The notes: a model not told the origin generated them from the sequence alone. A DNA stretch of 64,000 nt from Chitinophaga silvisoli (GCF_003412465.1 NZ_QTJV01000010.1:1-64000); one strand, 5' to 3'; numbered from the stretch's first letter, positions 27,001-35,079 are shown. Translations and numbers: made by a program.

Positions 27001-29733
27001 AGTTATTATAAATACGATTCCCTGAGCCAGCTGATAGAAGGAGGGGAGAAGACAGGTGCTTCATTCGCAAATGTCAATACATTGCATGATGCAGAAATCG
27101 CAACCTGGCTGGATGCAGGAACGAATAAACAGATCACCAGGAAACAATTTGATTTTGCATTACCTGGTTTGAACATTATACAGTCTAATCTGCGTAAGCG
27201 TTTAGCAACAGTCATGCAGGATGTGGATGGTGATGGTACTTACGAATCAGCTATACATTTCAGCTATGACATTGTGGGTAATGTGCAAACATTGTGGCAG
27301 GATATGAAGGAGCTGGAAGCGGTAGCACCGGGCCAGGGTATGAAGCGATTGGATTACGATTTTGACCTGCTGAGTGGTAATATGAACAAGGTAGCGTATC
27401 AGCAGGGGAAACTGGATCAGTTCTTCTACCGTTATCAGTACGATGCGGACAATAAAGTGATAGAGGCTGCGAGTAGTGTGGATGGCCTGGTATGGCAGCG
27501 GGATGTAGCGTACAAGTATTACCTGCACGGTTTGCTGGCCCGTATGGAACTGGGTCAGTACCAGGTGCAGGGGCTTGATTATAGCTACACACTGCAGGGA
27601 TGGGCTAAAGGCTTGAATAGTGTGGAGCTGGGGCCTGAGCAGGATATGGCAGGAGATAGTAAGAAGGGAACAGCATTTGAATATTTTGGCCGGGATGCGA
27701 TAGGGTATAGTCTGGGTTATTTTGATAATGACTATAAACCTATTACTTCATCCGGGACATTTGATAACAGGCATGGGTCTCCATCTACCTTAGGCGTGGG
27801 TATTCCATTGTATAGTGGTAATATTACGCATAGTTCAATAGCATTGAGCAAGCTGGATAGCGGGGCAGTGAAGGGATATGGATTTGCCTATGATCAGTTG
27901 AACAGGGTGATGCAGATTCAGCAGCATAATGTAAACAATAGCTGGAGTGCGCGTGATGATTATAAAGAAGCGCTGACCTATGATGCCAATGGTAATATCC
28001 TCACTTACCTGAGAAATGGAACGGGTCAGAAAATGGCGATGGATAACCTGACTTATAAATATAAGGATGGTACAAATCAGCTGTTGCAGGTAAGAGATGA
28101 TGTGGATAAGGATAATTATAAGGAGGATATAGATGACCAGGAGGCAAATAATTATTCTTATGACAGGAGTGGTAATCTGATCAAAGATATGGCGGGTAAG
28201 ATCCAAAAGATAGAGTGGGATGTGAATGGAAAGATCACCCGCATCACGAAGGATACAAGTACGATTCAGTTTGGGTATGATCCGATGGGTAACAGGTTGT
28301 GGAAGGATGCGAATGGGAAGAAGGAATTTTATGTGAGGGATATGAAGGGGAATGTGATGGGGATCTATAAGTATGCAGATAGTGCGTTGATCTGGGATGA
28401 GCAGGATTTATATGGAGCGGGTCGAATTGGGATGTGGAGACCTGGTGTGGAGATGACAGGAGATACGACAATTCCGGAGCAGGATAGTTTGATGCGGGGA
28501 GAGCGGTTTTACGAGTTGACGAACCATTTAGGGAATGTGATGGCAACGATTAGTGATAAGAAGACGGGTGTGAGTGCGGATACGCAAACGGTGGATTACT
28601 TTGTGCCGGAGGTGTTGTCAGCGCAGGATTATTATTCTTATGGTATGATGCAACCTGAGCGGTCATTTGCTTTGAGGGGAGATTATAAGTATGGGTTTAA
28701 TGGGATGGAGAGAGATGATGAGGTGGCGGGAGATGGAAATAGTTATACGACCACTTTCAGGGAGTATGATGTGAGGTTGGGTAAGTGGTTTAGTTTAGAT
28801 CCTGAGTTCAGGAAGTATCCGGGGCAGAGTCCGTATGTGGCGTTTGATGGGAATCCGGTGGTGAACACGGATCCGAACGGGGATGATACGGGTGATCCAC
28901 AGAAGTTGAAGAAGGCGGCGAAGATGGCGGTGGAATATGTATTGAAGGATGATGAGAAGCATAATAAAGGTGCAGCAAAATGTAATATTGGTGTGCAGCA
29001 GGTATACACAGCATTAACCGGGAAAAACACCTTTGATGGCCATGTTGCGAATGAAATTTATGATATGTTGGCTAAATCAACTGAATTTGAACCGATTGAT
29101 CTGACTGATATTCAGACGGCTGCTAATAAAGGAGATCTGGTAATTGGGGCACAAAAAGTTGTTGGTGGTCATGGTCATGTGATTGTAATTGTGCCTTCGG
29201 ATAATGCTGTTGATGGAAGGCAATTTGCTGGAAAGAAACCATCAGACTTCCCTGAAGGTACAATACCATGGGAGATGGATACAGGAAAGGGTAACCGCTA
29301 TGATAAGAGAACTATCAATTATGCCTGGAATGCAGATGATCAGTCAGATGTACTTTTTTACAGATATACTGGTAGCTTCGCTGGTGGTACAGTAACCCTT
29401 ACTGAGGATGAACAGGCTAACGGGGTTTCTTCTGGCTATTTATTCCATAAGAATATGAATGCAAAAATAGTGGCACCGAAACCTTCTGCTAAAGCGGCTG
29501 AAAAATCATCCGCCGCTGCTACACCAGCTGCCGCTGTGGGCGGTGGTGGAACAGCAAAAGCTGGACAGCACCGTCAGGTTAAGCAACGGAACGTAATATC
29601 CATAGCTCCACCAGATGGTTCTTTTATAAAGCAATGGATAGATACACATAAATTGTATAAAGACGGCCCTGGACGTATATTTATCCCTTACCAGGGAAGA
29701 ATGAGACGACCTCCTTCCCGTTTAGGAGATTAA
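21067..29733 (+). CDS. Giant secreted RHS-repeat protein (2888 aa) with C-terminal toxin-like domain
   Basis: Signal peptide at 1-25 (LIRVLLCVAMLSCWQTGVHA). Residues of roughly 600-1600 form an unusually cysteine-rich region (CEDNPRDICADCYYD, CYNDCSTCKAALG). A LamG/concanavalin-like segment lies near 1720-1870 (KWAHVVVNATGSS, KGYMKQFRFYNRIL). YD repeats run from about 1925 to 2520 (YSPDGDTSKYWFDKLGRL, GYDPMGNRLWKDANGK). The RHS-associated core spans about 2540-2605, ending FDGNPVVNTDPNGDD. Beyond it is a separate domain of about 280 residues with C2639 in AKCNIGVQQVY and H2702/H2704 in GGHGHVIVIV, which resembles NlpC/P60-CHAP papain-like peptidoglycan hydrolases. Known: RHS cores form a shell around a released C-terminal toxin. 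No T9SS domain is seen. The gene after it is a candidate immunity gene. Confidence 0.85.
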   Translation: MFVKTLIRVLLCVAMLSCWQTGVHAQEKYVQTITGKLKANDSCRTIDPVYADAATWAKRETDLSVKNMITFELRQDTGIYYYGRPFHATLNFDVHYEDKDHSGHDLNGLELSVAYDTAAGSIYKGVAMYYFEGGYNVRVKINKIASPELGGQDSLPAVFRVKNELFLERKFFFTTANSDITRYAFENSGHKIRINWMVNYDYPGAEFYDLEWTFYDDSSTVGKTIAQKALSQAEIEACFKNNNTRITTEAKSYLLNNPYPSGYLIYRVRGARISSLTGELEEGDWTYKAYAVDGSEGQSVIHLAADHAADLNYQFTNEFAEEGKHRDVISYFDGIMKNRQMVTLDNSKNRAVVQETIYDVMGREGVVMLPSPEMDSALHFFPRMNLNKQGIPYSYKDMGVDGDTCNVLPQPVSDTSGAGRYYSSNNPFSSDFYNKYIPDANGYPFSAKSYTPDNTGRIRQSGGLGDVLQLGKGHNTRYYYSSPDQVELDRLFGSEAGNASHYAKNMILDQNGQIAVSYVDMKGNTIASALAGPKPDNMYGLPGATDNITRVSKELAKPENTSRDAGAFTITSSNTLVIPMAGDYHFDYSFDPQTVTTASCEDNPRDICADCYYDLLIQLVDECGVAIHTVTLPAALGGIDTSCATTAPKVSGSFDLQLPIGEYQVTYQLRASKAAAEYYDSAYLKQNTCVLTLDQFKRNFIAQADLTGCYNDCSTCKAALGTRESFTEKYLALLKAEDMYPDNSDKEFAANLYDTLYYKCANKCTDYLLGNPCDETYQLLLSDVSPGGQYALYDENMALKEDTINVLRFYNAVTDYIDGDGHAAMVQNDAGEMVTPQSLTLSEFIQRFEPSWASSLVKYHPEYCFYKWCGMINSSKQFDNQLLLTEDPAIAADSGWWNRNDAYALLNKDPFFATGGVGAGQYATMKSTLQHFSKKIQTNMQAGDVDIMQVIRYLVYCAGDTTITSFSQCTGPLDCNGGLDENLEWLLYKNFYAQEKTKLVALARQSSNDPVIKNCKNCYIGYAMTECDPLTDPDCSTYQQLGSVMTICKDYYANNDPRKALYAGKTRQYMDDVTGDNISSQLTSKSMQELRDSLDGQLNAQIAQACQQNCEAQADSWMSSLEHCENLVDGTDSTKYNALRQGLIEVCKKGCDMTHPYGASTIAPGTTNQDKSFEEVIVRVLGPQAVNDSCTALLISSPLPYEVQDDNNVTATGFDACTCENLAALQAEYAQKGGAGGLLAFMKKKYGTGFRMTQADLDIVLKKCGGTECVPASQLPTVLPDALRCKYCISCDSIRKLIDTFRVAHPNAGETLLTNYLNQTLHFNLTYAEYWDFISHCATNVPETNSSDIPCADFTAAYKHFQLFKPDYYANPNGDTTITRRFRQNLTTWLNIELGRNLSYTAYMDAASRCGIRIEAPKDSLPVVCNNRLTPGDSVFACPQSALNCCNMDGYVTTFRNAYPDGVNARLVAYYFEMKRQQWCSPIGVPVVSYRESYNSLKSFFVDSLRFPTSTIIDVTTDGTYISQTGAISCGLNYNFGAAFPLVDAENYRLCNHSPVIEVEIDSLACLRSQLGLALINAGIAYQEYIDSVRENYQEIYLSRCMSVQPRLSMTGDLYEYHYTLYYYDQSGELVKTIPPAGVKLLTAAQIAQVEHDRPYNKPECYDVSDTLRFNNGGYIPMNKLLSNRLASGFSVENWISATDYSGNQPLFSEEVAISAPERYIDSTRTIPAFNGTRGISCYVKNNRLYLRIGRKPAYYPDTLYQTLTGYSTAGISSFLQLNKWAHVVVNATGSSIQPFQVYVNGKAVAFTFSSRIDTLGSAPVASGTEEFRLGAALIDNSWNYYKGYMKQFRFYNRILRYPEVVLNRDNTCMMPANEGGLLIWTPMNEGYDTSRVTDRIQNYEMSTVNPSGLSWMRHHDPVYPDHTLPTTYAFNSLGSITQEYSPDGDTSKYWFDKLGRLVATQRAEQRNPLNGGERDRYSYYKYDSLSQLIEGGEKTGASFANVNTLHDAEIATWLDAGTNKQITRKQFDFALPGLNIIQSNLRKRLATVMQDVDGDGTYESAIHFSYDIVGNVQTLWQDMKELEAVAPGQGMKRLDYDFDLLSGNMNKVAYQQGKLDQFFYRYQYDADNKVIEAASSVDGLVWQRDVAYKYYLHGLLARMELGQYQVQGLDYSYTLQGWAKGLNSVELGPEQDMAGDSKKGTAFEYFGRDAIGYSLGYFDNDYKPITSSGTFDNRHGSPSTLGVGIPLYSGNITHSSIALSKLDSGAVKGYGFAYDQLNRVMQIQQHNVNNSWSARDDYKEALTYDANGNILTYLRNGTGQKMAMDNLTYKYKDGTNQLLQVRDDVDKDNYKEDIDDQEANNYSYDRSGNLIKDMAGKIQKIEWDVNGKITRITKDTSTIQFGYDPMGNRLWKDANGKKEFYVRDMKGNVMGIYKYADSALIWDEQDLYGAGRIGMWRPGVEMTGDTTIPEQDSLMRGERFYELTNHLGNVMATISDKKTGVSADTQTVDYFVPEVLSAQDYYSYGMMQPERSFALRGDYKYGFNGMERDDEVAGDGNSYTTTFREYDVRLGKWFSLDPEFRKYPGQSPYVAFDGNPVVNTDPNGDDTGDPQKLKKAAKMAVEYVLKDDEKHNKGAAKCNIGVQQVYTALTGKNTFDGHVANEIYDMLAKSTEFEPIDLTDIQTAANKGDLVIGAQKVVGGHGHVIVIVPSDNAVDGRQFAGKKPSDFPEGTIPWEMDTGKGNRYDKRTINYAWNADDQSDVLFYRYTGSFAGGTVTLTEDEQANGVSSGYLFHKNMNAKIVAPKPSAKAAEKSSAAATPAAAVGGGGTAKAGQHRQVKQRNVISIAPPDGSFIKQWIDTHKLYKDGPGRIFIPYQGRMRRPPSRLGD

Positions 29734-29758
29734 GAATAGTAACTGAAATAATATCATT

Positions 29759-30574
29759 ATGGGAAAACTTTGTTTTTTGTCATGCTTATTTACCTTGATA
29801 GCCAGCTATCAGCAGGGCCCCAAAATGGGGTTTATAAGAGGTTTTATACAACAGGAAGCTGTATATGAAGTGCCTAAAGAGAAAGCGCTCTATACATATA
29901 ATGGTAGCTGGAAAAAAATAGCTACCCGTCCTGATAAGAATGAGGTGATTCAGGTAACGGATAGTTTTACCTGCTATCATTCGAATGGCAGCAATACTGA
30001 TACTTTGGTGTATAACTATAACAATGGGAAGAAAGAGGTATTTGTACGGGCTGGATTGAGCTGGTTGATAGTGGGTACAGATGGCCGGGCCTGTTACAGG
30101 GATAAGGCCAATGGGAAAAATATCCAGTATAAAAAAGGAGAGACGGTAACTAACCTGAAGATCCAGGGATATCCAATGGACATTGTGGGCAGCCATCTTT
30201 ATTATTATCAGTACCAGGCGGTGCCGGCGGATCCGGAGGATTTGCGGGCTAAAATATATGACCTGGATCTTGATAAACCAACAGCAGCTCCGGTATTAAT
30301 CCTGAAGAATGCCGATGGAGAAAGGCTCAAAGTAAGTGCTGATAGAAAATACATGCTGACGGGGCAAACGAAAAGTGCGAATGCAAATGATTTCTATCCA
30401 TTGATCCTGGATATCAAGAATCAACGGATCTCTTACATTCAGATAGATGACGATAAACTGGGTAATTCATATTATTCCCCGAAGGATTCAGCATTTGTTT
30501 TTTATGGTTTTCAGACTATGGAAAAGCAGGTACTCAAACCATCAAAATTGAAATACATACCCGTAAATAAATAA
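29759..30574 (+). CDS. Secreted protein, candidate immunity factor for the RHS toxin
   Basis: A 271-aa protein with an N-terminal hydrophobic segment (KLCFLSCLFTLIASY) that should direct it to the periplasm or outer membrane. The rest is made of short beta strands with repeated tyrosine-rich turns (VYEVPKEKALYTYNGSWKK, VGSHLYYYQYQ, YDLDLDKP, YMLTGQTKSAN), resembling a beta-propeller-like fold, but no family is recognised. It begins 25 bp after the RHS gene stop. In polymorphic toxin systems the gene directly after a toxin is usually its immunity gene; a peptidoglycan-targeting toxin would need a periplasmic immunity protein, which fits the signal. The role is an inference. Confidence 0.5.
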   Translation: MGKLCFLSCLFTLIASYQQGPKMGFIRGFIQQEAVYEVPKEKALYTYNGSWKKIATRPDKNEVIQVTDSFTCYHSNGSNTDTLVYNYNNGKKEVFVRAGLSWLIVGTDGRACYRDKANGKNIQYKKGETVTNLKIQGYPMDIVGSHLYYYQYQAVPADPEDLRAKIYDLDLDKPTAAPVLILKNADGERLKVSADRKYMLTGQTKSANANDFYPLILDIKNQRISYIQIDDDKLGNSYYSPKDSAFVFYGFQTMEKQVLKPSKLKYIPVNK

Positions 30575-30602
30575 TAAACCGAATAAAACTCAACCTTATA
30601 CC

Positions 30603-32627
30603 ATGAGAATCCTTGTACTGGCCCTCGCATTGTTTGGCCTTGCCCTCACGTCCTATGGGCAGAATATTTACCAGATCCGTGCCGATAGTGTACGGATCTA
30701 CAACGACTGTGATACAGCGGAATTTATTTTAGAAAACCATACACAAATGGTTCCCGGATTTCTGTACAACAGAGGAAGGGGGCGTACGGAGTTCCGTCGT
30801 CTTCAGTTTTTAAACCTTGGAGGTGGATTGATTTCTATTGGCGATCAGGATACCCTTGATCTGGGAGCGATAGTTGGTGGTATTGGTGGCGGTGGCAACA
30901 GTACTGCTTATATTAAAAACCAATTAGATAGTGCGCAGGTTGCTAATTATAGAATTAATGGGAGTGGTACGCAGAAGACGCTGACACTAACACAGGATGT
31001 AACGAAACTTTCTCCATTGATTATGTTGGGCAATGGTGATACATTGGTGAAAGCCGGGCAGGTAGATAACCTTTTTATGGGGGGTAAGACCGGTTTGAGC
31101 TTAGGTGCATCAGCTGCCGGGAACGTAGCATTTGGTTATAATTCAATGAACAGGCCTACAGGTAATACGAATGCTGCATTTGGTTCTGGTGCGCTGCAGG
31201 CACTGACCAGTGGTAATGGGAATATAGCTGTTGGAGGCGACGCACTTAAACAAGTAACAACCGGTAGCTTAAATATTGGGATCGGCGTACTGGCAGGAAC
31301 GAATGTAACTACCGGAAGTGGTACCATTGCAATAGGTTATAAAGCGCTGAATGCGGGGGGGACCGGTGTAGCGATTGGTAATAATACCCTTGTTGGTGCT
31401 TCATCAACTACTTCCAACATTGGGGTTGGTAGTAGTACACTGGGAGCAGTTTCTACCGGTACTTTAAATATTGGTATGGGGTCCCTGGCACTGGGAGCCG
31501 TGACTACAGGTACTTATAATATTGCAATTGGTAATACATCAGGAACAACTACCCGTACAGGAAGCAATAATATTTTCGTGGGAAGCTATACACAGGCGCT
31601 GGATACTTCCAGTAATGTGACGATGATTGGTAACTATCTTAAATCTTATAAATCCAACGTAGTATTGATTGGTGGTTACAAACAGAATGTAGTGATCGGT
31701 CCAAATTCTGCCGGATCAGCTACTTTCAAATGGGATACTTTAAATGTTGATACGGGTGATAAGCTGCAGGTAAATGGTAGCGCTTTTATTTCAGGCAAAG
31801 TGAAACTGCCTGCTTACAAGAATATCAATGGAGACTCAGTGCTTACAACCGATGCTAATGGCAACCTGATCTTCACTGCCAAAGGCGGTGGTTCAAGTTC
31901 AACTCATACAGTCGCTAACCTGCAAAATGTAACTGACACAGGCAATGTTACGAATAATGCAATTGTCCTTACTGGTAATAATAATTTGAATGATAGCACG
32001 GGAGTAGGCATGCACATGTATGTAGACAACAGCACTGAGTACAATTCAAGGGGTCTTAGAGCGAACATAAAGGTCTATGATTATAACACCAGTACCCCTG
32101 GTCATCTATATGTAACTGGTAAAGGTCTCATGGTTGAAAATCCAGAGAACTATACCAGCCGTGTTCGTATGCATCCTGAGAACGACGGTTTCCACATAGA
32201 TGCAGAATATCTGGAAGAAGGATATTCCTGGTATCAGACCGGTCAGCTGATGTTAAATACATCTGGAAGGACTATAATTGGTGGTTCCGGGGATGGTACC
32301 TATAGTGTAAATATTGATGGTGCATTGGCTACCCGTGTTGAGAGGTCCAGAAACATCGCCAGTGACTATATGTCCCGTGATGCGGTAACTTACCTGATTG
32401 TTGACAACACGACTACTACCATCAAAATGTATGAACCTACATTTTGTCCGAACCGTATTGTTACGATCAAGAAGACAGTCAACACCACCACCCCAATTAA
32501 AATCGTAATTGACGGTGCTGGTCTGATCGATGGTCAAACTTCTATCACTATCACCGATTATCTTGCCAGCGTGCAGCTGCAAAGTGATGGAACCAACTAT
32601 TGGATCCTCTACAGATATAAAAACTAA
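30603..32627 (+). CDS. Secreted tail-fibre/YadA-head-like adhesin
   Basis: A 674-aa exported protein (signal MRILVLALALFGLALTSYG, then QN). Residues of about 155-330 are a run of YadA-head-like repeats with G-A-x-G / N-x-A-x-G spacing (GNVAFGYNSMN, NAAFGSGAL, NIAVGGDAL, NIGIGVLAG, TIAIGYKAL), which fold as a trimeric beta roll in adhesins and phage fibres. The last 80 residues (RIVTIKKT, KIVIDGAG, VQLQSDGTNYWILYRYK) match the closing module of several phage-tail-fibre-like proteins and the C-terminus of the 613-aa protein at 33223. It is the last gene before a strong terminator and is only 28 bp from the preceding gene, so it is cotranscribed with the RHS toxin and could target it. Confidence 0.75.
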   Translation: MRILVLALALFGLALTSYGQNIYQIRADSVRIYNDCDTAEFILENHTQMVPGFLYNRGRGRTEFRRLQFLNLGGGLISIGDQDTLDLGAIVGGIGGGGNSTAYIKNQLDSAQVANYRINGSGTQKTLTLTQDVTKLSPLIMLGNGDTLVKAGQVDNLFMGGKTGLSLGASAAGNVAFGYNSMNRPTGNTNAAFGSGALQALTSGNGNIAVGGDALKQVTTGSLNIGIGVLAGTNVTTGSGTIAIGYKALNAGGTGVAIGNNTLVGASSTTSNIGVGSSTLGAVSTGTLNIGMGSLALGAVTTGTYNIAIGNTSGTTTRTGSNNIFVGSYTQALDTSSNVTMIGNYLKSYKSNVVLIGGYKQNVVIGPNSAGSATFKWDTLNVDTGDKLQVNGSAFISGKVKLPAYKNINGDSVLTTDANGNLIFTAKGGGSSSTHTVANLQNVTDTGNVTNNAIVLTGNNNLNDSTGVGMHMYVDNSTEYNSRGLRANIKVYDYNTSTPGHLYVTGKGLMVENPENYTSRVRMHPENDGFHIDAEYLEEGYSWYQTGQLMLNTSGRTIIGGSGDGTYSVNIDGALATRVERSRNIASDYMSRDAVTYLIVDNTTTTIKMYEPTFCPNRIVTIKKTVNTTTPIKIVIDGAGLIDGQTSITITDYLASVQLQSDGTNYWILYRYKN

Positions 32628-32646
32628 GTCATCTTCTTCAATACTC

Positions 32647-32679
32647 AAAAAGCTGGTCTTGAAAAAGGACCAGCTTTTT
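32647..32679 (+). terminator. Terminator of the eight-gene RHS operon
   Basis: AAAAAGCTGGTC pairs with GACCAGCTTTTT around an 8-9 nt loop, followed by further T. It is the first strong terminator after the start of the run at 9889. Confidence 0.9.
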
Positions 32680-33222
32680 TTATGAATTTTCCTGTAGTAG
32701 TATTTCTACAAAAGTGGTACGTATAATCGGATATTGATATTATTTTGTCTTAAAATAGCATTATAATTAGCTAAAATGAACTAAAAATGGAATGAGTATA
32801 ACACATAGGTGTTAGTTTTGCCTACGTCTCTTGCCCCATTTCCCCCCATTCAGGCTCATCCATCTGCCGTTTTTTGCAGGTTCTAATTGTATGTTCTTTT
32901 TTTATAATGAGAATCAATTGCTTATGTGATATGTATTTAAAATTAAAATGATACGTTCATGTCATTTAACTAATATTAGTAATATTAGATATTTGCGCCA
33001 TAGGAATCGTAGAACCTTTGCATATTCGGGTTCGTGAACATCACAACAACAGTGGACAGTACATTTTGCCTCTTTTTAACCAATTTTTTACTTGAAAACC
33101 TTTTAAGCCTTGCAAGTTCCAATCTGTGCAACAGAGAGTTTTTTATGCCAGGTAATAACTAATTAATAAAGGAAAACGGATAAATAAATAAAATTTAAAA
33201 ATCTATCTATCCCTATACTAAT
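32680..33222 (+). other. Non-coding A+T-rich region with long 5' leader of the 613-aa gene
   Basis: No gene is seen. The right part is probably the 5' leader of the next gene: with the promoter at 32992-33020 the transcript would start near 33027, giving a leader of about 195 nt. The left part holds short A+T-rich stretches only. Confidence 0.5.
32992..33020 (+). promoter_or_regulatory. Candidate promoter for the 613-aa secreted protein
   Basis: TTTG at 32992-32995, a 17-nt spacer and AACCTTTG at 33013-33020 (seven of eight to TAnnTTTG). Confidence 0.5.
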
Positions 33223-35064
33223 ATGAAAACAGTTTTACACAACGTTTCACGCAAACTTTTATTGGCTGGTGGTATCACCCTGGCAGCTACTGCGGCAAAC
33301 GCACAGATGAAAATTGGTGATAATCCTTCACAGATTACTAAGTCTGCTATCCTGGAGCTGAATAGCGCCAAGCAGGGTCTGTTGCTGCCAAGGTTAGCTG
33401 ATTTTACTGCCATCGATGCAGCGATCGGCTCTGATGCTGTAGACGGTATGATCGTATATCTGAACAGCACTGATGACACTAAAGACGGTGTGTACATGCG
33501 TAAAGCCGGTGCATGGGTTAAAATTGCCAGCGCCGCTGATGCTGCAGCTAACTGGGGTCTGACAGGTAATGCCGGTTCTAATCCTGCTACCAACTACATT
33601 GGTACCTCTGATGCGCAGAAACTCTCCATCCGTGCAAATGCTACTGAAGCAATCAGCGTTCAGACTGATGGCCAGGTACAACTGAAAAATGTAACCGCTA
33701 CTACCACTGATGCGGCACTGGATGTACTGATCATCCAGGCTGATGGTACTATCGTGAAAAAATCTTTGCCAGCTTATGCTTTCAAAAATCTGCTGACAAA
33801 CGTGGATGCTTCCGTGCTGACGCTGAATACCACCCAGGCTGCTGATGGCCAGGTGACTATCAACGCGCCTATCATGGATGGTGCTTCTACCAAATCTTAT
33901 GGTTTCATGACCCTCGCTGACTGGACTACCCTCCAGAACCTGGCGGCTGGTAACAGTCTGACTGTAGCTAACCTGATCACTGCAGCAGCTACTACGTTCG
34001 ACGCTACCAAAGGTGCCATGATCAATTATAATACTACTACCAAACAATACGAACTGTCACTGATCGAAGCATCTACTGACAGAAATGGTATTGTAACTAC
34101 TGGTGCACAGTCTTTTGCAGGTGCTAAAACCTTCACTGGTACTGTAACTGTAAATGGTGCGACTACGCTGAACAGCACATTGGGTGTAACTGGTGCTACT
34201 ACCCTGGGTAGTACACTGGATGTAACCGACGTGGCTACACTCAGAAAAGATGTAAACGTTACAACCGGTAATGTAAACGTTACCGCTGGTAACTTAAACC
34301 TGACCGCAGGTAACGCTAATGTGGGTGGTACTTTAGGTGTAACCGGTAACGCTACACTGGATGGTACAGTTAAACTGAACTCCACCGCTGCAAACACTGA
34401 GACCAATGCGCTGAACGTACTCGTACAGAATAAGACCAGCAACAATGTGGAAGTAAAATCCTTCTCCTTTGATGCTATCGCAAATGCAATCACCCTGATC
34501 AAAACCGGTGCTACTTCTACTGCCGGTAGCGATGTGGAACTGCTTGCTGCAAATGCAGGTACTGACTTTAATATCGTAGCGGATGGTACTGCCAAGACAG
34601 TCACTTTCAACCTGCCAAATGCCAGCGCAGTTGACGCTTCTCATACTGCAGTTCAACGAGGTGTTGTTTCTACTGAAAGACAATCTTTCGCTGGTAGCAA
34701 ATCTTATGCTGACAGCGTAGCGATCGGTTCTTCCAGCGTAGCTAACTCTACCCTGCAGGTAAATGGTTCCGTAGCGATGGCAATCAAAACCGTTACCGGT
34801 GCTTATACTGTAACTGGTGCTGATAATACCATCCTGGCAGATGCTACTGCAGGTGCTTTCACGATCACACTGCCAGCTCCTGCTGCCGGTATCCAGGGTC
34901 GTATCTATACCATCAAGAAAACAGGTGGCGATATCGACAAAGCTGTTACTATCATGCCAGGTGCTAACAGCATCGAAGGTGGTTCCAGCTATGTAATTTA
35001 CAATGACTGGACTTTCATTACAGTTCAAACGGATGGTACTAACTGGTATATCATCAAGAAATAA
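33223..35064 (+). CDS. Secreted repeat protein with tail-fibre-like C-terminus (613 aa)
   Basis: Signal peptide about 1-26 (KLLLAGGITLAATAANA). The start of the mature chain (MKIGDNPSQITKSAIL, QGLLLPRLAD, VDGMIVYLN, YMRKAGAWVKIAS) is a module shared with the proteins at 35151 and 39455. Residues of about 280-400 hold low-complexity beta repeats (GAKTFTGTVTVNG, LNSTLGVTGATTLGSTLDV, NVTTGNVNVTAGNLNLTAGN), as in triple-helical fibre shafts. The C-terminus (ADATAGAFTITLPAPA, YTIKKTGG, FITVQTDGTNWYIIKK) is a phage-fibre-like closing module. It has its own promoter, a long leader and a hairpin after the stop, so it is a single-gene unit. A fibrous surface protein is likely; the ligand is unknown. 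Confidence 0.75.
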   Translation: MKTVLHNVSRKLLLAGGITLAATAANAQMKIGDNPSQITKSAILELNSAKQGLLLPRLADFTAIDAAIGSDAVDGMIVYLNSTDDTKDGVYMRKAGAWVKIASAADAAANWGLTGNAGSNPATNYIGTSDAQKLSIRANATEAISVQTDGQVQLKNVTATTTDAALDVLIIQADGTIVKKSLPAYAFKNLLTNVDASVLTLNTTQAADGQVTINAPIMDGASTKSYGFMTLADWTTLQNLAAGNSLTVANLITAAATTFDATKGAMINYNTTTKQYELSLIEASTDRNGIVTTGAQSFAGAKTFTGTVTVNGATTLNSTLGVTGATTLGSTLDVTDVATLRKDVNVTTGNVNVTAGNLNLTAGNANVGGTLGVTGNATLDGTVKLNSTAANTETNALNVLVQNKTSNNVEVKSFSFDAIANAITLIKTGATSTAGSDVELLAANAGTDFNIVADGTAKTVTFNLPNASAVDASHTAVQRGVVSTERQSFAGSKSYADSVAIGSSSVANSTLQVNGSVAMAIKTVTGAYTVTGADNTILADATAGAFTITLPAPAAGIQGRIYTIKKTGGDIDKAVTIMPGANSIEGGSSYVIYNDWTFITVQTDGTNWYIIKK

Positions 35065-35079
35065 GGGATAAGATTTTAT

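Noticed and set aside
28244-28546. Minus-strand 100-codon frame inside the RHS gene
   Set aside because: It is a by-product of the purine-rich coding strand there (Ser/Pro/His-rich, low complexity) and has no independent support.
34026-34610. Minus-strand 194-codon frame inside the 613-aa fibre gene
   Set aside because: It mirrors the Thr/Gly/Val repeats of the true gene, has no start context and matches no family.
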